A stretch of DNA of 64,000 nt from Paenibacillus lutimineralis (GCF_003991425.1 NZ_CP034346.1:5819501-5883500), one strand, 5' to 3'. Counted from the stretch's first letter, positions 1 through 9,892 are shown. Notes: generated from the letters alone by a model not told the origin. A program made the numbers and translations.

Positions 1-697
1 CATGTATGGAATGAGCCGTCTTGATGTTGAGAAATATGAACTTGTTACTCAATCCTTGCAGCACACATTCAGCAGTGGGAACTCCATCATTGCCGGTGGC
101 AATGGCATTCTAGATGGTTCACAAAGCCCCGATATACATGAGGATCCGGGTTCCGGTTCTGCCGAGGCAGACCAGAGCAATCAGAACGGTGAGGAACCCT
201 TAAGCGAGCGCGAACTCGCCTTCCGTAAACAAGAGGAAGAACTGCAGGATCTTATGAAACGGATCGAAGCTTATGTGAAGGATAATCATCTACAAGATCA
301 AATTCATGTCGCCGATCTGCCAAAAGGAATCTCGATTACCTTGAGCGACCGCTTCCTGTTCGATACCGGCAAGGCGGAATTGAAGCAGGGTTCTGCCAAA
401 ACCATGGCCAAGCTGGCCAGCCTGTTCAAGCAACTGGACACCGTAATTAGCATTGAGGGGCATACCGATAATCAGCCGATCGTCCGTGCCTCCAAGTTCA
501 AGGACAACTGGGAACTGTCTGGCGAAAGAGCCTTGTCGGTGCTGCGTTTCTTCCTGGATAAGGAGAAGCTTGATCCACAGCATTTTCAATACGCCGGCTA
601 CGCTGACACCCGTCCTACCGGTGACAACACTACAGCCGAGGGTAGACAAAAGAACCGCCGCGTTGAAATCACGGTATTGAGACAGCTACAGCAATAA
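1..697 (+). CDS. motB: Flagellar stator protein MotB-like, 3' part (5' end outside window)
   Basis: The reading frame is open at the left edge, so the start and the membrane helix are missing. What remains begins right after where the MotB transmembrane segment would end (YGMSRLDVEKYE is typical of the post-helix plug region). It continues through a Ser/Gly/acidic linker (about residues 25-70) into an OmpA-type peptidoglycan-binding domain (about 100-230) with the hallmark IEGHTDNQPI and a C-terminal NRRVEI stretch. In the family, MotB anchors the MotA/B stator to the cell wall around the flagellar motor. MotS-type stators have the same domain, so MotB versus MotS cannot be decided without the N-terminus and the partner gene. 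A hairpin terminator follows directly, so this is the last gene of its unit. Confidence 0.85.
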   Translation, partial: MYGMSRLDVEKYELVTQSLQHTFSSGNSIIAGGNGILDGSQSPDIHEDPGSGSAEADQSNQNGEEPLSERELAFRKQEEELQDLMKRIEAYVKDNHLQDQIHVADLPKGISITLSDRFLFDTGKAELKQGSAKTMAKLASLFKQLDTVISIEGHTDNQPIVRASKFKDNWELSGERALSVLRFFLDKEKLDPQHFQYAGYADTRPTGDNTTAEGRQKNRRVEITVLRQLQQ

Positions 698-704
698 GAA
701 GCAG

Positions 705-732
705 AAAGCTTGGTGATGAGCCAAGCTTTTTG
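705..732 (+). terminator. Rho-independent terminator after motB-like gene
   Basis: Inverted repeat AAAGCTTGG / CCAAGCTTT with a 7-nt loop, followed by TTG; it starts 8 bases after the stop codon. Confidence 0.7.
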
Positions 733-843
733 CCTTGTAGATCAATTGTTGAATAAAAAACAGGTAAAATTATGCACTGCATCATTTTTACAGGTATGAT
801 ATATGTCTGGATATAATCTATGTTGAATAGGGTGGGTGAGGAC

Positions 844-1716
844 ATGACAGAAAACCTTAGTACGGTAAAAAAGGAAAAAACGGCATTAGTTGTTGAAGGC
901 GGCGGAATGAGGGGTATATTCTCTACGGGAATTCTCGATGCATTCATCAAACAGAATTTCTACCCATTTGACCTATGTATCGGCGTTTCCGCGGGTTCTT
1001 CGAATGTCGCTGCCTATTTAGGCCAAATGTATCAGCGTAATTATAAAGTATTCACAGACTATTCACTCCGTCCGGAGTTCATCAGTATGAAGAAATTTGT
1101 ACGTGGTGGCCATCTGATGGATATCGATTGGCTATGGGACATAACACTGCGGGATATGCCTGTAGATGTGGATACTCTGTTCTCAGGCTCCGCTGAGTTC
1201 ATTATCGGAGCCACCGAAGTGAATACGGGCAATTCAGTGTATTTGCAGCCGACCCGGCATAATTTTGACCAGTTAATGAAAGCTTCGAGCGCTATACCCG
1301 TCATATACCGTGGCTTCGTTGAGGTGGATGGGGTAAAATATGTCGATGGCGGAGTTACCGATTCTATCCCCGTCATCGAGGCCTATCGTCGTGGCGCCAA
1401 CAAAATTATGGTGCTGCGCTCCAGGCCTCATGCTTATATGATGAATAACAGCAAAAACAATATGTTAACCCGGTGGCATCTGCGTAAATATCCGGACCTG
1501 CTGCAAGCACTCAACAACCGCGCACATACTTACCAGGAAGCGATCGACTTTATGCGCAATCCTCCGAGCGATGTACAGGTTATCGAAGTGAATCCACCGG
1601 ATTCCTTCAAGACAGAGCGTCTGACCAAGGAGCTGCCTATACTAGAGCAAGACTATCAGCTCGGTTATGACATGGGCGTACAGCTTGCGCAGGATTGGGA
1701 CAAACAATCCTCCTGA
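844..1716 (+). CDS. Patatin-like phospholipase (RssA/YlbK type)
   Basis: A 290-residue patatin-fold acyl hydrolase. The oxyanion loop GGGMRG lies at about residues 19-24, the nucleophile elbow GVSAGS has its serine near residue 49, and the catalytic-aspartate motif DGG lies at about residue 168 (YVDGGVTDSIPV). Seen directly: Ser-Asp dyad intact and no signal peptide, so a cytosolic or peripheral enzyme is expected. The ATG at 844 is preferred over one at 820 because GGGTGAGG lies just upstream of 844. The family hydrolyses lipid acyl esters; the natural substrate of bacterial members like this is generally unknown. It is a single gene with its own terminator and is convergent with minJ. Confidence 0.88.
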   Translation: MTENLSTVKKEKTALVVEGGGMRGIFSTGILDAFIKQNFYPFDLCIGVSAGSSNVAAYLGQMYQRNYKVFTDYSLRPEFISMKKFVRGGHLMDIDWLWDITLRDMPVDVDTLFSGSAEFIIGATEVNTGNSVYLQPTRHNFDQLMKASSAIPVIYRGFVEVDGVKYVDGGVTDSIPVIEAYRRGANKIMVLRSRPHAYMMNNSKNNMLTRWHLRKYPDLLQALNNRAHTYQEAIDFMRNPPSDVQVIEVNPPDSFKTERLTKELPILEQDYQLGYDMGVQLAQDWDKQSS

Positions 1717-1736
1717 TGCTGCACTTCAACACAAAA

Positions 1737-1775
1737 GGCTGCGGCCGCTTACGCGGTGCCGCAGCCCTTATTTTT
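1737..1775. terminator. Terminator between convergent patatin and minJ genes
   Basis: Strong G+C stem GGCTGCGGC / GCCGCAGCC followed on the plus strand by CTTATTTTTG; the minus strand also has T-rich sequence after the stem, so it may serve both genes. Confidence 0.75.
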
Positions 1776-1778
1776 GTC

Positions 1779-3104
1779 TCAACCCGCCGATGGCGGCTGA
1801 GACGCTTTGTCGCCGCCCCGGCCAGCCGGGCGGCGCTTGCCGCGCGCGCCAGCTTCGCTGCGCCGCGGCCTCAGCAGCTGCAGCAGCGACAGCGGCTGCA
1901 GCCTAACAGCAACCGGCGCCTTGTCGTCAGGCGCCAGGATCACGCCGAGCTGATGATGCTCGCCGGCGTAAATTGCGCGCTGGAGAAACTTGATCTCACC
2001 CTTGAGATTAAGAACCTCCAGCTTGCAGAAGGCCGGATTCATCCGCAGCGCCGCATGCATCTCTTCCTTCGTTGGAACCGGCACGCCATTGACCTTGCGG
2101 ATGGTCTCCCCGACCAGGATGCCCATCTCCCGTGCCGGACTGTCCGGCAGTACCGCGAGCACCTTCAAGCCTCCTGCCGGATTGACGAACAGCGGGCTCG
2201 ATTCCTGCTCCTCAAAGCGGCTGTACCACACAAGTCCTTCATGCAATAAGAAGGACACCAGCGCCGCTGGAAGCAAGATCCAGCCCCACCAGTGGGACAG
2301 CAGCGCCAGCACAAGCACAGCCAACCCGTAGAACAGTAGTCGATTCGAAGTTAATCGAGCCTTGACCTGAGGCAGCATCCCACTCGTCATCTCCGAGAAT
2401 CCGATAATGATCGGCAGAGCAACAAGACCGAACCCGTCCTGCCAGGCATCTCCACCAAACAGCGGCGTCCAAGGCAATACCCCTCCCGTTGTATGAGCAG
2501 GAATGAGCAAGAGCAATGGAACTGGCCATAGGCTCTGCATCTGATAGCCCCCGACCAGCTTACCGCGCTTGCCTTCGAAGAACAATGGCCCTGCAAAGGA
2601 AGCACCCTGCCAGCGGACAAGCAGCCCTTCCGCTAAGTGCAGCAGCCCGACAAGGCATAGCAGTGCTGGTATATTCAGTTCCCTAACCGTACGAATCACT
2701 TCGGCCCCAAAGCCGCTGCCTACAAATGAAGGGAATCGATCCAGGATAAACTGGATAACTCCTAGCAGACCGACGGAGTAGGCCAGACATAAATATCTAA
2801 CACGAACGAGCAGTAATACAATCGTTACCGCCCATATACATAAAATCCCCTCTATCGTTAACGTCATGCCGATAAACGCACCAACAAGCGATACGATAAT
2901 CCCCGCCAGCAAGCCTCCAAGCACTGTACGCCAAGTCTGAGCGAGCCAATTGTTCAGCCTTACATGGAACAACCTGCGCTCCAATATAACTTGCCTGCGA
3001 TAGAGCAGGAGCACCATAATAATCGAGATATAATAAAATGGCTGCAGAAACAATTGTCCTACGGCCCCGGCTAAATTCCACAATCCTTCAAGCACAAGAT
3101 CCAA
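1779..3104 (-). CDS. minJ: MinJ-like polytopic membrane protein with C-terminal PDZ domain
   Basis: 441 residues: about seven or eight hydrophobic segments in the first 290 residues, then a PDZ-type domain (about 305-390; GGLKVLAVLPDSPAREMG and VGETIRKVNGVPV) and a basic, Arg/Gly-rich tail. In Bacillus, MinJ bridges DivIVA at poles and septa to the MinCD division inhibitor. The call rests on this architecture plus position next to ctpB and ftsEX, which matches the Bacillus arrangement. The start is a TTG at 3104 with AGGGG 8 nt upstream. A generic PDZ membrane protein is the alternative. The unusually basic C-terminal 40 residues have no obvious domain. Confidence 0.8.
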   Translation of the reverse strand: MDLVLEGLWNLAGAVGQLFLQPFYYISIIMVLLLYRRQVILERRLFHVRLNNWLAQTWRTVLGGLLAGIIVSLVGAFIGMTLTIEGILCIWAVTIVLLLVRVRYLCLAYSVGLLGVIQFILDRFPSFVGSGFGAEVIRTVRELNIPALLCLVGLLHLAEGLLVRWQGASFAGPLFFEGKRGKLVGGYQMQSLWPVPLLLLIPAHTTGGVLPWTPLFGGDAWQDGFGLVALPIIIGFSEMTSGMLPQVKARLTSNRLLFYGLAVLVLALLSHWWGWILLPAALVSFLLHEGLVWYSRFEEQESSPLFVNPAGGLKVLAVLPDSPAREMGILVGETIRKVNGVPVPTKEEMHAALRMNPAFCKLEVLNLKGEIKFLQRAIYAGEHHQLGVILAPDDKAPVAVRLQPLSLLQLLRPRRSEAGARGKRRPAGRGGDKASQPPSAG

Positions 3105-3211
3105 TCGATCATCAACCCCTAACCATCATCTCAAAAAATATTGACTCTAACCACAATATAAGAACCCCATTGAACATCCACCAAGTTAATTCCACTTTTA
3201 ACTATAACAGA

Positions 3212-3240
3212 AAAAAAGAAGGCTGAAACTCAGCCTTCTT
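3212..3240 (-). terminator. Terminator after ctpB
   Basis: Stem AAGAAGGCTGA / TCAGCCTTCTT with a 3-nt loop and a T-run on the minus strand; it overlaps the ctpB stop codon. Confidence 0.85.
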
Positions 3241-4705
3241 ACTCATTCGACGCCAATGAATTGATTTCCTTCTGGGCCTCCTGAATCGCTTGATTCATTT
3301 GGTTATCATTCTTCGGATCACGGATTTGATCAATCAGACTGCTCTCAAGCGCCTCCGCCGTCTTAGCGTCAAGCACACCATTCGCCTTCAAGCCTTTGGC
3401 TGCTTGGAATTTCTCCAGTGCCGCCTCCGTCTTCTTGTCAAAATATCCGTCCTTGCGGCCGGGATCATAACCTACCCCGCTTAACATCGTCTGAGCGCTC
3501 TTAATGTCTTCGCCCAGCATGTCGAATTTATAGGTTTTCTCCTTGTTAATCGGAGCGACCGAGAAGTAATCCGGCTGTGATACCGGGATGTCCGGCTCAA
3601 TCCCTTTCTTGTGGATCCACTCGCCATTTGGTGTCAGCCATTTAGCAATCGTAATCTTCACTAGACTACCGTCGCCCATCTCTTTGGAGAAGCTGGACTG
3701 AACAGTTCCTTTGCCATACGTCGTTTCTCCAAGCGATTTTGCCCCTGCTGATTCTTTGAGGGCACCCGCCAGAATTTCCGAGGCACTAGCACTGCCCTTG
3801 TTCGTAATGATGATCACCGGATAATTTTTACTCTTGCCTTGAACAGAAGTCATCTTCTTACGATTTTTATTCTTATCCTCGATTTGAAGAATGGCCTTAC
3901 CTTTCGGAACAAATTGCTCTGCCATCTTCTCAACGACTTGAAGCACGCCGCCCGGATTGTTCCGCACATCGATGACCAGTGCCTTCATTCCCTGTTTCTC
4001 CAATGAAGCCAATTCCTGTGCAAAGCGATCCGCCGTATTCATGGAGAATTCCGTAACCTCAATCACGCCAATATTCTCTTGCTTCATGCTGGAATAGACC
4101 GTTTCCAACGCAATATCACCACGGACAATCGAGAATTCCAGTTCATTAGCTGTACCTGGACGCTTGACCTTTACTTTAGCCTTGGTCCCTTTTGGACCGC
4201 GAATCTTAGCAACGGCTTCATTCAAGCCAAGCCCTTCAAAGGATTCACCGTTGACCGAGAGCAGAATATCCTTCGGCTTGATGCCCGCTTGCTCCGCAGG
4301 AGAGCCTTTAATGGGAGATACGACGACAACCTTGCCGTCCTCCATCGATACCTCAGCACCAATTCCGGTAAAAGAACCTTCGATTTGTTCGGAGAACTGC
4401 TGCGCAGTCTCCGGTGCCATATAAGAGGTAAACGGATCGCCAAGCGCATTCAGCATACCACCGATCGCCCCGTCCACCAGTTTGTTCCGATCAACGCCCT
4501 CTACGTAATTTTTTTCAACAAGATCCATAGCCGTCTCGATCTTCTTGATTCCGCTCTTGTTGCCTCCAAAAGCATCAGCAAAAATTCCGCTACCTACTGC
4601 ATTCGAACCCGCAAAGGTCCACTGACCTGTTAAGGTAAGAGTCAGAATACTGCTGAGCAGCATGGCGACCACGACCATTAGAGCAACTGTACGTCCTTTG
4701 AACAT
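3239..4705 (-). CDS. ctpB: Carboxy-terminal processing protease CtpB (S41 family)
   Basis: 488 residues from the preferred start at 4705, which has GGTGAAGAAGAG just upstream; an upstream in-frame ATG at 4756 adds 17 residues of doubtful coding value. The order is an N-terminal membrane anchor (about 5-30), a PDZ domain (about 85-165; IKGSPAEQAGIKPKDILLSVNG), the S41 peptidase core with the Ser of KGSASASE and the Lys of YGKGTVQ forming the Ser/Lys dyad, and a C-terminal peptidoglycan-binding domain (about 400-465; GYDPGRKDGYFDKKTEAALEKF split by the usual spacing). Bacillus CtpB works outside the membrane and cleaves SpoIVFA during sporulation. Its place after the FtsEX/M23 genes is the common Bacillota arrangement. 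Confidence 0.92.
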   Translation of the reverse strand: MFKGRTVALMVVVAMLLSSILTLTLTGQWTFAGSNAVGSGIFADAFGGNKSGIKKIETAMDLVEKNYVEGVDRNKLVDGAIGGMLNALGDPFTSYMAPETAQQFSEQIEGSFTGIGAEVSMEDGKVVVVSPIKGSPAEQAGIKPKDILLSVNGESFEGLGLNEAVAKIRGPKGTKAKVKVKRPGTANELEFSIVRGDIALETVYSSMKQENIGVIEVTEFSMNTADRFAQELASLEKQGMKALVIDVRNNPGGVLQVVEKMAEQFVPKGKAILQIEDKNKNRKKMTSVQGKSKNYPVIIITNKGSASASEILAGALKESAGAKSLGETTYGKGTVQSSFSKEMGDGSLVKITIAKWLTPNGEWIHKKGIEPDIPVSQPDYFSVAPINKEKTYKFDMLGEDIKSAQTMLSGVGYDPGRKDGYFDKKTEAALEKFQAAKGLKANGVLDAKTAEALESSLIDQIRDPKNDNQMNQAIQEAQKEINSLASNE

Positions 4706-4802
4706 CTTCTCTTCTTCACCGCCTATGTATCTTGAATAGAGTAGGTATTGCATCATTTCCTTCAGGGAAGCAGTCCGCCAAACCGCTGTCTATCTTTTAG
4801 TG

Positions 4803-4917
4803 AGTGTTCAAAAAGTCCGGTTTTCAGCACCGAGAAGGCCCGGATGAATTCAAGATTCGATGCCGAATTTGCTTCCTGATTCACTTCGTGATCAAAAGCT
4901 GACTTTTTGAACAACCT
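4803..4917 (-). repeat. Interspersed GTTCAAAAAGT element, internally deleted copy
   Basis: Read on the minus strand it starts GTTGTTCAAAAAGTCAGC and ends GGACTTTTTGAACACTC, so the termini are inverted repeats. It matches the full copies at 46198-46387 and 51691-51880 but lacks about 60 bases of their right half. It lies between ctpB and the M23 peptidase gene. Confidence 0.85.
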
Positions 4918-4978
4918 CTTTTATTATATGCGCGGCTTGTACAGATTATTTACACACCACATGCCTGCCGCTCAAGAA

Positions 4979-5006
4979 GGAAAAACGGATACGCAAAGGT
5001 ATCCGT
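4979..5006 (-). terminator. Terminator after M23 peptidase gene
   Basis: Stem ACGGATAC / GTATCCGT, loop of 6 nt, then a T-run on the minus strand. Confidence 0.85.
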
Positions 5007-5028
5007 CTCTTTGATATAACCTATTTTA

Positions 5029-6261
5029 TTACAAATAAGGTGTCGGGTCTACCGGATTACCGTTAATACGAACCTCGAAATGAACGTGTGGCCCAGTGGC
5101 AACACCGGTCTGACCGACCTCCGCTATCTTCTCACCTTTTTTCACCGTATCTCCGACCTGTACCTTAGTCCCGCCAGTACGGATATGACCGTAAAGCGTC
5201 CAGACATTGTTGCCATGATCGATGACAACCGTATTTCCGTAGCCGCTCCACCATTCTGCGACGATGACGACACCACCTTCAGCTGCATGAATATCGGTTC
5301 CTTCCGAAACAGCAAGATCTACCCCTGTATGCGACTTAACCTTTCCCGTCACCGGATGTACCCGTGTGCCGTACCCGGAGGAGAGACGCGCCCCGTTCAC
5401 TGGAACCATCATTGAGCCGCCATTTCCTGTGAATCCACCTGATGCCGAATAGGATACCTTCTTGGTAGTCGTCTTCGCTTTATATACTTGAGCTGCTTTG
5501 ATCTTCTTCTTCTCATTCTCAAGAGCAGAACGCTTGGTCGCCAGTTTGACAAGCAATTCATTTTGCTCCTGAGTAATTTCTTCCTGTTGATCGATCTGAT
5601 CGCTATACTTCGCAATCAATTGCTGCTTCTCAATTTCTTTCTCCTCAAGAATACTTCTACGATCCTCCGCTTGAGCATACAATGTCTTCACTTTAGCGTA
5701 GTCCTGTTCAAGCTGCTGCTGCTGATCCTGGAGAAGTTCTTTATCATGCTTGTGCTCATCCAGCAGGACCTTGTCCTGATTCATGATCGCCTGAAGGGAA
5801 TCAGCCCGCTGCAGAAAATCCGAGAAGCTAGTGGAGGACAGCAATACATCCAAATAAGAGACAGCACCGTCGGTATACATGATACGAACCCTCGTATCCA
5901 GCAAGCCTGAACGTTCCTCAATCCGCTGCTTTGTCTTATCCAACTTGTTCGCGGTATCCCGCAGGTTCGTCTTCGTGTCCTCAATGTCCAGTGCAATATT
6001 GGCCAATTCATTACTAACTGTATCGATCTGTGATAGCACCTGCTTCAAATACGCCTGGTTCTTGTTCACATAGTGCTGTGCTTCCTGCTTCTTGTCAGTT
6101 GCTTTCTCTTGCTGAATCTTCGCCTGTTTCGCCTGCTTCTGAAGCTGCTTCAGTTCGGCATCAATCTGGTTGATGGTCTTAGATTTGGCATAACCCTCTG
6201 TTGGGTTGAACATCGTAGCGGCTATGGTGATTACAGCAATCACGGATATCCATTTCTTCAA
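5029..6261 (-). CDS. Secreted coiled-coil M23 endopeptidase (EnvC/PcsB/CwlO-like role)
   Basis: 410 residues: signal peptide (about 1-25), a long charged coiled-coil (about 28-255) and a LytM/M23 metallopeptidase domain (about 290-405). The zinc motifs are intact: HTGVDLA and GPHVHFE. In other bacteria the ATP-driven FtsEX complex regulates exactly this kind of protein (EnvC in E. coli, PcsB in streptococci, CwlO in Bacillus). Since the gene follows ftsE and ftsX and its catalytic residues are present, the inference is a wall endopeptidase switched on by FtsEX through the coiled coil. It ends at a strong terminator, so ftsE-ftsX-peptidase is probably one unit and ctpB a second. Confidence 0.9.
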   Translation of the reverse strand: MKKWISVIAVITIAATMFNPTEGYAKSKTINQIDAELKQLQKQAKQAKIQQEKATDKKQEAQHYVNKNQAYLKQVLSQIDTVSNELANIALDIEDTKTNLRDTANKLDKTKQRIEERSGLLDTRVRIMYTDGAVSYLDVLLSSTSFSDFLQRADSLQAIMNQDKVLLDEHKHDKELLQDQQQQLEQDYAKVKTLYAQAEDRRSILEEKEIEKQQLIAKYSDQIDQQEEITQEQNELLVKLATKRSALENEKKKIKAAQVYKAKTTTKKVSYSASGGFTGNGGSMMVPVNGARLSSGYGTRVHPVTGKVKSHTGVDLAVSEGTDIHAAEGGVVIVAEWWSGYGNTVVIDHGNNVWTLYGHIRTGGTKVQVGDTVKKGEKIAEVGQTGVATGPHVHFEVRINGNPVDPTPYL

Positions 6262-6335
6262 ATTCTTTTCCCCATCCTTCTCACGATTTAGATTAGCCTC
6301 TTCCTAAACTCTTTCTCTTCTGTACCTTGCCACGC

Positions 6336-7250
6336 CTATACCTTCAAAGATTTACGGATGGACATGAGACTTCCCCAGATGCCGATCAGCAATCCAAGTC
6401 CGATCAATAATCCGCTGATCTGAAGTGCGATCTGCTTGATCGGAACGAGTCGGAAGGCAAGGGTCATATCAGCGGCTACCGCTTGCTCCAGCTCCTGATA
6501 CCCGAAGATCAATGCGCCCACCGTAATAACGGAGCCGATCAAGCCAATCAGTGCTCCCTCAATAAAGAAAGGCCAGCGAATGAAGGCGTTGGTCGCACCA
6601 ACCAGCTTCATAATTCCGATCTCACGACGTCGTGCCAAGATCGTCACCCTGATCGTGTTGGAGATGAGGAACATGGCCATTAATGCCAGGCCGGCTACGA
6701 AGATAAACCCGATGTTGCGGATCCCCCGCGTAATCTTGAATAGCTTCTCTGTCGTCCCTTTACCATAGTTCACTTTGTAGATCGGCTTATCTGGATTTTT
6801 GTCGTTGAGCGCTGTTATTTTGCTGGCAACGAACGGCGCCGTCGTTGGTTCGATCAATTTGATCTTGAACGTATCAGGGATCGGGTTCGTCTCATCGGTA
6901 TAGCCTTCAAGCAAGTCCTTCCCTTCCGCACCCAGCTTCTCCTTGAACTCCTTGAGCCCTTCGGACTTCGGAATCAGGGCCACCTCGCTAACCTCCGGCA
7001 TCGACTTGACTTCTGCAATCAGCTTGTCCCGCAAGGCATTATCCACATTCGATTCCAAATACACGCTAATCTGCACCTGACCGTCAGCATCATCTGCGAA
7101 GGAATTTATGTTAACGACAAGCATTATAAATACGCCTAATATAAATAGAGATACGATAATTGAAGTAATGGATGCCACCGACATCCAGCCATTGCGGAAC
7201 ACATTACGCGCCCCTTCTCGAAACTGTCTTAAGAGGGTACTAAAACTCAT
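6336..7250 (-). CDS. ftsX: Cell-division ABC transporter permease FtsX
   Basis: 304 residues with FtsX topology: helix 1 at about 20-45, an extracellular domain (about 50-165), then three C-terminal helices (about 175-200, 225-250, 270-295). It overlaps the ftsE stop region by 11 bases, indicating translational coupling. FtsX does not carry a solute; with FtsE it transmits ATP hydrolysis across the membrane to wall hydrolases, here presumably the M23 protein encoded next. Confidence 0.95.
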   Translation of the reverse strand: MSFSTLLRQFREGARNVFRNGWMSVASITSIIVSLFILGVFIMLVVNINSFADDADGQVQISVYLESNVDNALRDKLIAEVKSMPEVSEVALIPKSEGLKEFKEKLGAEGKDLLEGYTDETNPIPDTFKIKLIEPTTAPFVASKITALNDKNPDKPIYKVNYGKGTTEKLFKITRGIRNIGFIFVAGLALMAMFLISNTIRVTILARRREIGIMKLVGATNAFIRWPFFIEGALIGLIGSVITVGALIFGYQELEQAVAADMTLAFRLVPIKQIALQISGLLIGLGLLIGIWGSLMSIRKSLKV

Positions 7251-7926
7251 ATCCGTATTCCCCTCTCATCTCATCACGAACGATATTTCCATGCTCAATA
7301 GCGATGACGCGCTTGCGCATCGTATTCACAATATCCTTATTGTGGGTCGCCATAACAATCGTCGTACCGCGAAAATTAATCTCATCTAATAGCTGCATAA
7401 TTCCCCATGATGTCTCCGGATCAAGATTCCCGGTTGGTTCGTCAGCAATGATAACCGACGGGTTGTTCACAATCGCCCTGGCGATCGCCACCCGCTGCTG
7501 CTCTCCCCCTGATAATTGGGATGGATCACGAGTCGCCTTATTTTTCAGACCGACCAATTCCAGCACCTCAGGCACCCGCTTGCGAATCACTTTCTTCGGG
7601 GCTTCGACAACCTCCATCGCAAAAGCGACGTTCTCATATACATTCAGCTTGGGCAGCAGCCTGAAATCTTGGAAAACAACGCCGATATTGCGTCTGACAT
7701 AAGGAATTTTTCGCTGTTTGAGCCTTCCGATATTAAAACCGTTTACAGAAATCTGCCCTTTCGTAGGCACTTCTTCCCGATATATAAGCTTCATAAAAGT
7801 CGATTTCCCCGCGCCAGAGGGCCCGACCAAATATACAAATTCATTACGATCGATTTTGACCGAGATACCCTTCAAAGCATGGGTCCCGTTTGAATATGTC
7901 TTCCAAACATCCTGCATTTCTATCAC
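7240..7926 (-). CDS. ftsE: Cell-division ATP-binding protein FtsE
   Basis: 228 residues from a GTG at 7926, preceded by AGGA at 9-nt spacing; this matches the usual FtsE length. A TTG/ATG-type upstream start at 7953 would add 9 residues but has no ribosome site. Walker [10 protein letters not shown] (about 36-44), ABC signature LSGGEQQR, and Walker [13 protein letters not shown] are all intact. It is the cytoplasmic ATPase of the FtsEX complex. Confidence 0.95.
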   Translation of the reverse strand: MIEMQDVWKTYSNGTHALKGISVKIDRNEFVYLVGPSGAGKSTFMKLIYREEVPTKGQISVNGFNIGRLKQRKIPYVRRNIGVVFQDFRLLPKLNVYENVAFAMEVVEAPKKVIRKRVPEVLELVGLKNKATRDPSQLSGGEQQRVAIARAIVNNPSVIIADEPTGNLDPETSWGIMQLLDEINFRGTTIVMATHNKDIVNTMRKRVIAIEHGNIVRDEMRGEYGYEF

Positions 7927-8162
7927 TTCATCACGTCCTAAGCCTTGATTCATATCTAGTTAGTTTGTACGCATAGTCAACTACTACAATTTCGACATCT
8001 TCTAGCCAAATCCTTTATAAGTTGAGCCAAATTTCTTCAGTTCGATAATTATTGTAACAAATATGTTACCATTTGAGTACCCGAAAGTTTCCATTATTTC
8101 AGCATATATATCATTAACAAGGTTGTACAATAAGTTTTTCCAGTGATGATAAGGAGCGAATA

Positions 8163-9686
8163 ATGGATAGAAATCGATTCATATTCTTCGTGGCCCCGTT
8201 ATTAATTCTCGGTAGTACGGCGCTGTTTCTGCTGTTCTCACTGCAGCATTATGCTTATAGGGATACGATTCCGTCTGGAGTAGACGTCGCCGGGATTCCT
8301 ATGGGAGGAATGTCAGCTCATGAGGCAATACAAGTACTGGATAGGAAGCTGGCGGAGCTGGAGTTGGAGAAAGTCACTTATTCTTTTCGCGACATTGCCA
8401 GTTCTGAGGTTCTATCATGGAAAAATAGCGGGATCACCTTCGACATATCTGATTTCCGCACCGAGCTGACTGCCCTAACAAATGGAAGTCTCTGGAGTCG
8501 AATCCAGATCCGCAGCCACTTTCCCAAGCAATGGAGGTTACAGGCCCGTTACGATCTACAGCCGTTGAAATTACAATTGGGTCCGGAATGGGAGAAAGCT
8601 CATTTGGGTGTACCGGTAAATGCGACAAGAACGATCGGAGCGGATGACAGCATCCGTTATACGGCTGGAAAATCCGTGTACCGAATCGATTGGACCGTCT
8701 TCATGACGCTGATTCAAGCTGCCCTTCCAACCACACTCCCCTTGGATAAAATGGACGATGGTGCCGCTGAAGGGGATCTTCGAGAAGAGTCAACCGACGT
8801 TACTGGACATGATACTACAGCACATCCACGACAGAACTTTCGAGTTCCGACCCAACCCATCACAATCTCTGTTCCACTAATTAAGCTCCAACCAAGCGTT
8901 ACCCTGGATAGCCTCAAGTCGCAGGGCATCACTCGCAAAATCGCTCAATTCTCCACCGATCTTACGACGAGCGGCGAGGGACGTTTGCACAATGTCGACG
9001 CTGCCGCCCACAGCATCGATGGTATGCTGCTGTCACCTGGCGGTACTTTCGACTACGCCAAGGTGATCGAATCCGCCGAGCAAGAGTATGGCTTCCGGGA
9101 AGCACCGGTCATCTTCGGCGGCAAGCTCGTCCCTGGAGTAGGCGGAGGCATCTGCCAAGTTTCCAGCACCCTCTACAACGCTGCCCTCCGGGCAGGTCTA
9201 GAAATAGTGGAACGACGCAATCACACCCTGCCTGTCAGCTATGTCCCGAAGGGACAGGATGCCACCTTCGCTCAAGGGTACATTAACTTCCGCTTCAAGA
9301 ACACGACAGGCAAGTATCTGTTGATCCGCGCCGAGAGCAGCAACAATCAGCTTGTAATCAAACTGTTCGGTACGCTTGCTGAAAACGTGACGTACAGCAT
9401 CCAATCGAGAACAACCCGAACAATCGCGCCCACCAACAAATATATCAAGAATCCTTCGCTTCCTATGGGCAGCCAAGAGATCATGCTTGAGGGTAAGCCT
9501 GGTTATATTGTAGAGACGTATCGTCTTAAGCAGGTCGACGGCGTTACCGTCAGCCTAACTTTGCTGTCACGTGACACCTACCCGGCCCAGCCGGCTGTCA
9601 TTGCTGTCCACGATGGAACAGAGAAAAGCGGCGATCCCCCGTCACAAATCCTAGAAGATGGGGTAGAGGGACCCAAATTCCCTTGA
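8163..9686 (+). CDS. VanW-family cell-envelope protein
   Basis: 507 residues. One N-terminal membrane anchor (about 5-27), a long extracytoplasmic region with two weakly conserved wall-associated segments (about 30-270), then a VanW domain (about 285-410) with the family signature region (GTFDYAKVI, GVGGGICQVSSTLYNAAL, RRNHTLPVSYVP). The ATG at 8163 has AAGGAG 6 nt upstream. VanW was named from vancomycin-resistance clusters but its biochemical role is unknown, and most carriers are not resistance genes. It is divergent from ftsE with about 235 bases between, which hold the promoters of both. Confidence 0.85.
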   Translation: MDRNRFIFFVAPLLILGSTALFLLFSLQHYAYRDTIPSGVDVAGIPMGGMSAHEAIQVLDRKLAELELEKVTYSFRDIASSEVLSWKNSGITFDISDFRTELTALTNGSLWSRIQIRSHFPKQWRLQARYDLQPLKLQLGPEWEKAHLGVPVNATRTIGADDSIRYTAGKSVYRIDWTVFMTLIQAALPTTLPLDKMDDGAAEGDLREESTDVTGHDTTAHPRQNFRVPTQPITISVPLIKLQPSVTLDSLKSQGITRKIAQFSTDLTTSGEGRLHNVDAAAHSIDGMLLSPGGTFDYAKVIESAEQEYGFREAPVIFGGKLVPGVGGGICQVSSTLYNAALRAGLEIVERRNHTLPVSYVPKGQDATFAQGYINFRFKNTTGKYLLIRAESSNNQLVIKLFGTLAENVTYSIQSRTTRTIAPTNKYIKNPSLPMGSQEIMLEGKPGYIVETYRLKQVDGVTVSLTLLSRDTYPAQPAVIAVHDGTEKSGDPPSQILEDGVEGPKFP

Positions 9687-9811
9687 TTTTTGAGAAATTT
9701 GAAAAAACAATAAAAAAGCCCTTTTGGGGGCTGCTGGTCGGGATCCGGTTGAATTTATGAATAATGCATGCAAATTTGTTGGACTAGACAGGGGAAGGGG
9801 ATTATATTGGT

Positions 9812-9852
9812 AATAACCCGTTACGGACTTGCCCATAGCGGGTTATTTTTTT
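9812..9852 (+). terminator. Terminator in the vanW - 9893 intergenic region
   Basis: Stem AATAACCCG / CGGGTTATT followed by eight T. A second small hairpin at about 9717-9732 (AGCCC / GGGCT) has its T-run on the minus strand, where no gene is seen. Confidence 0.75.
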
Positions 9853-9892
9853 TCATACATACATTACTTGAGAGAGTTGGAGCGACTGAACG

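Noticed and set aside
1695..2249. 184-codon plus-strand open frame after the patatin gene
   Set aside because: Starts inside the patatin gene and runs antisense to minJ through a terminator; low-complexity Arg/Ala product.
4803..4917. Repeat copies as remains of insertion sequences
   Set aside because: No transposase fragment in any copy, including the two full ones; kept as MITE-like or RNA-like element.
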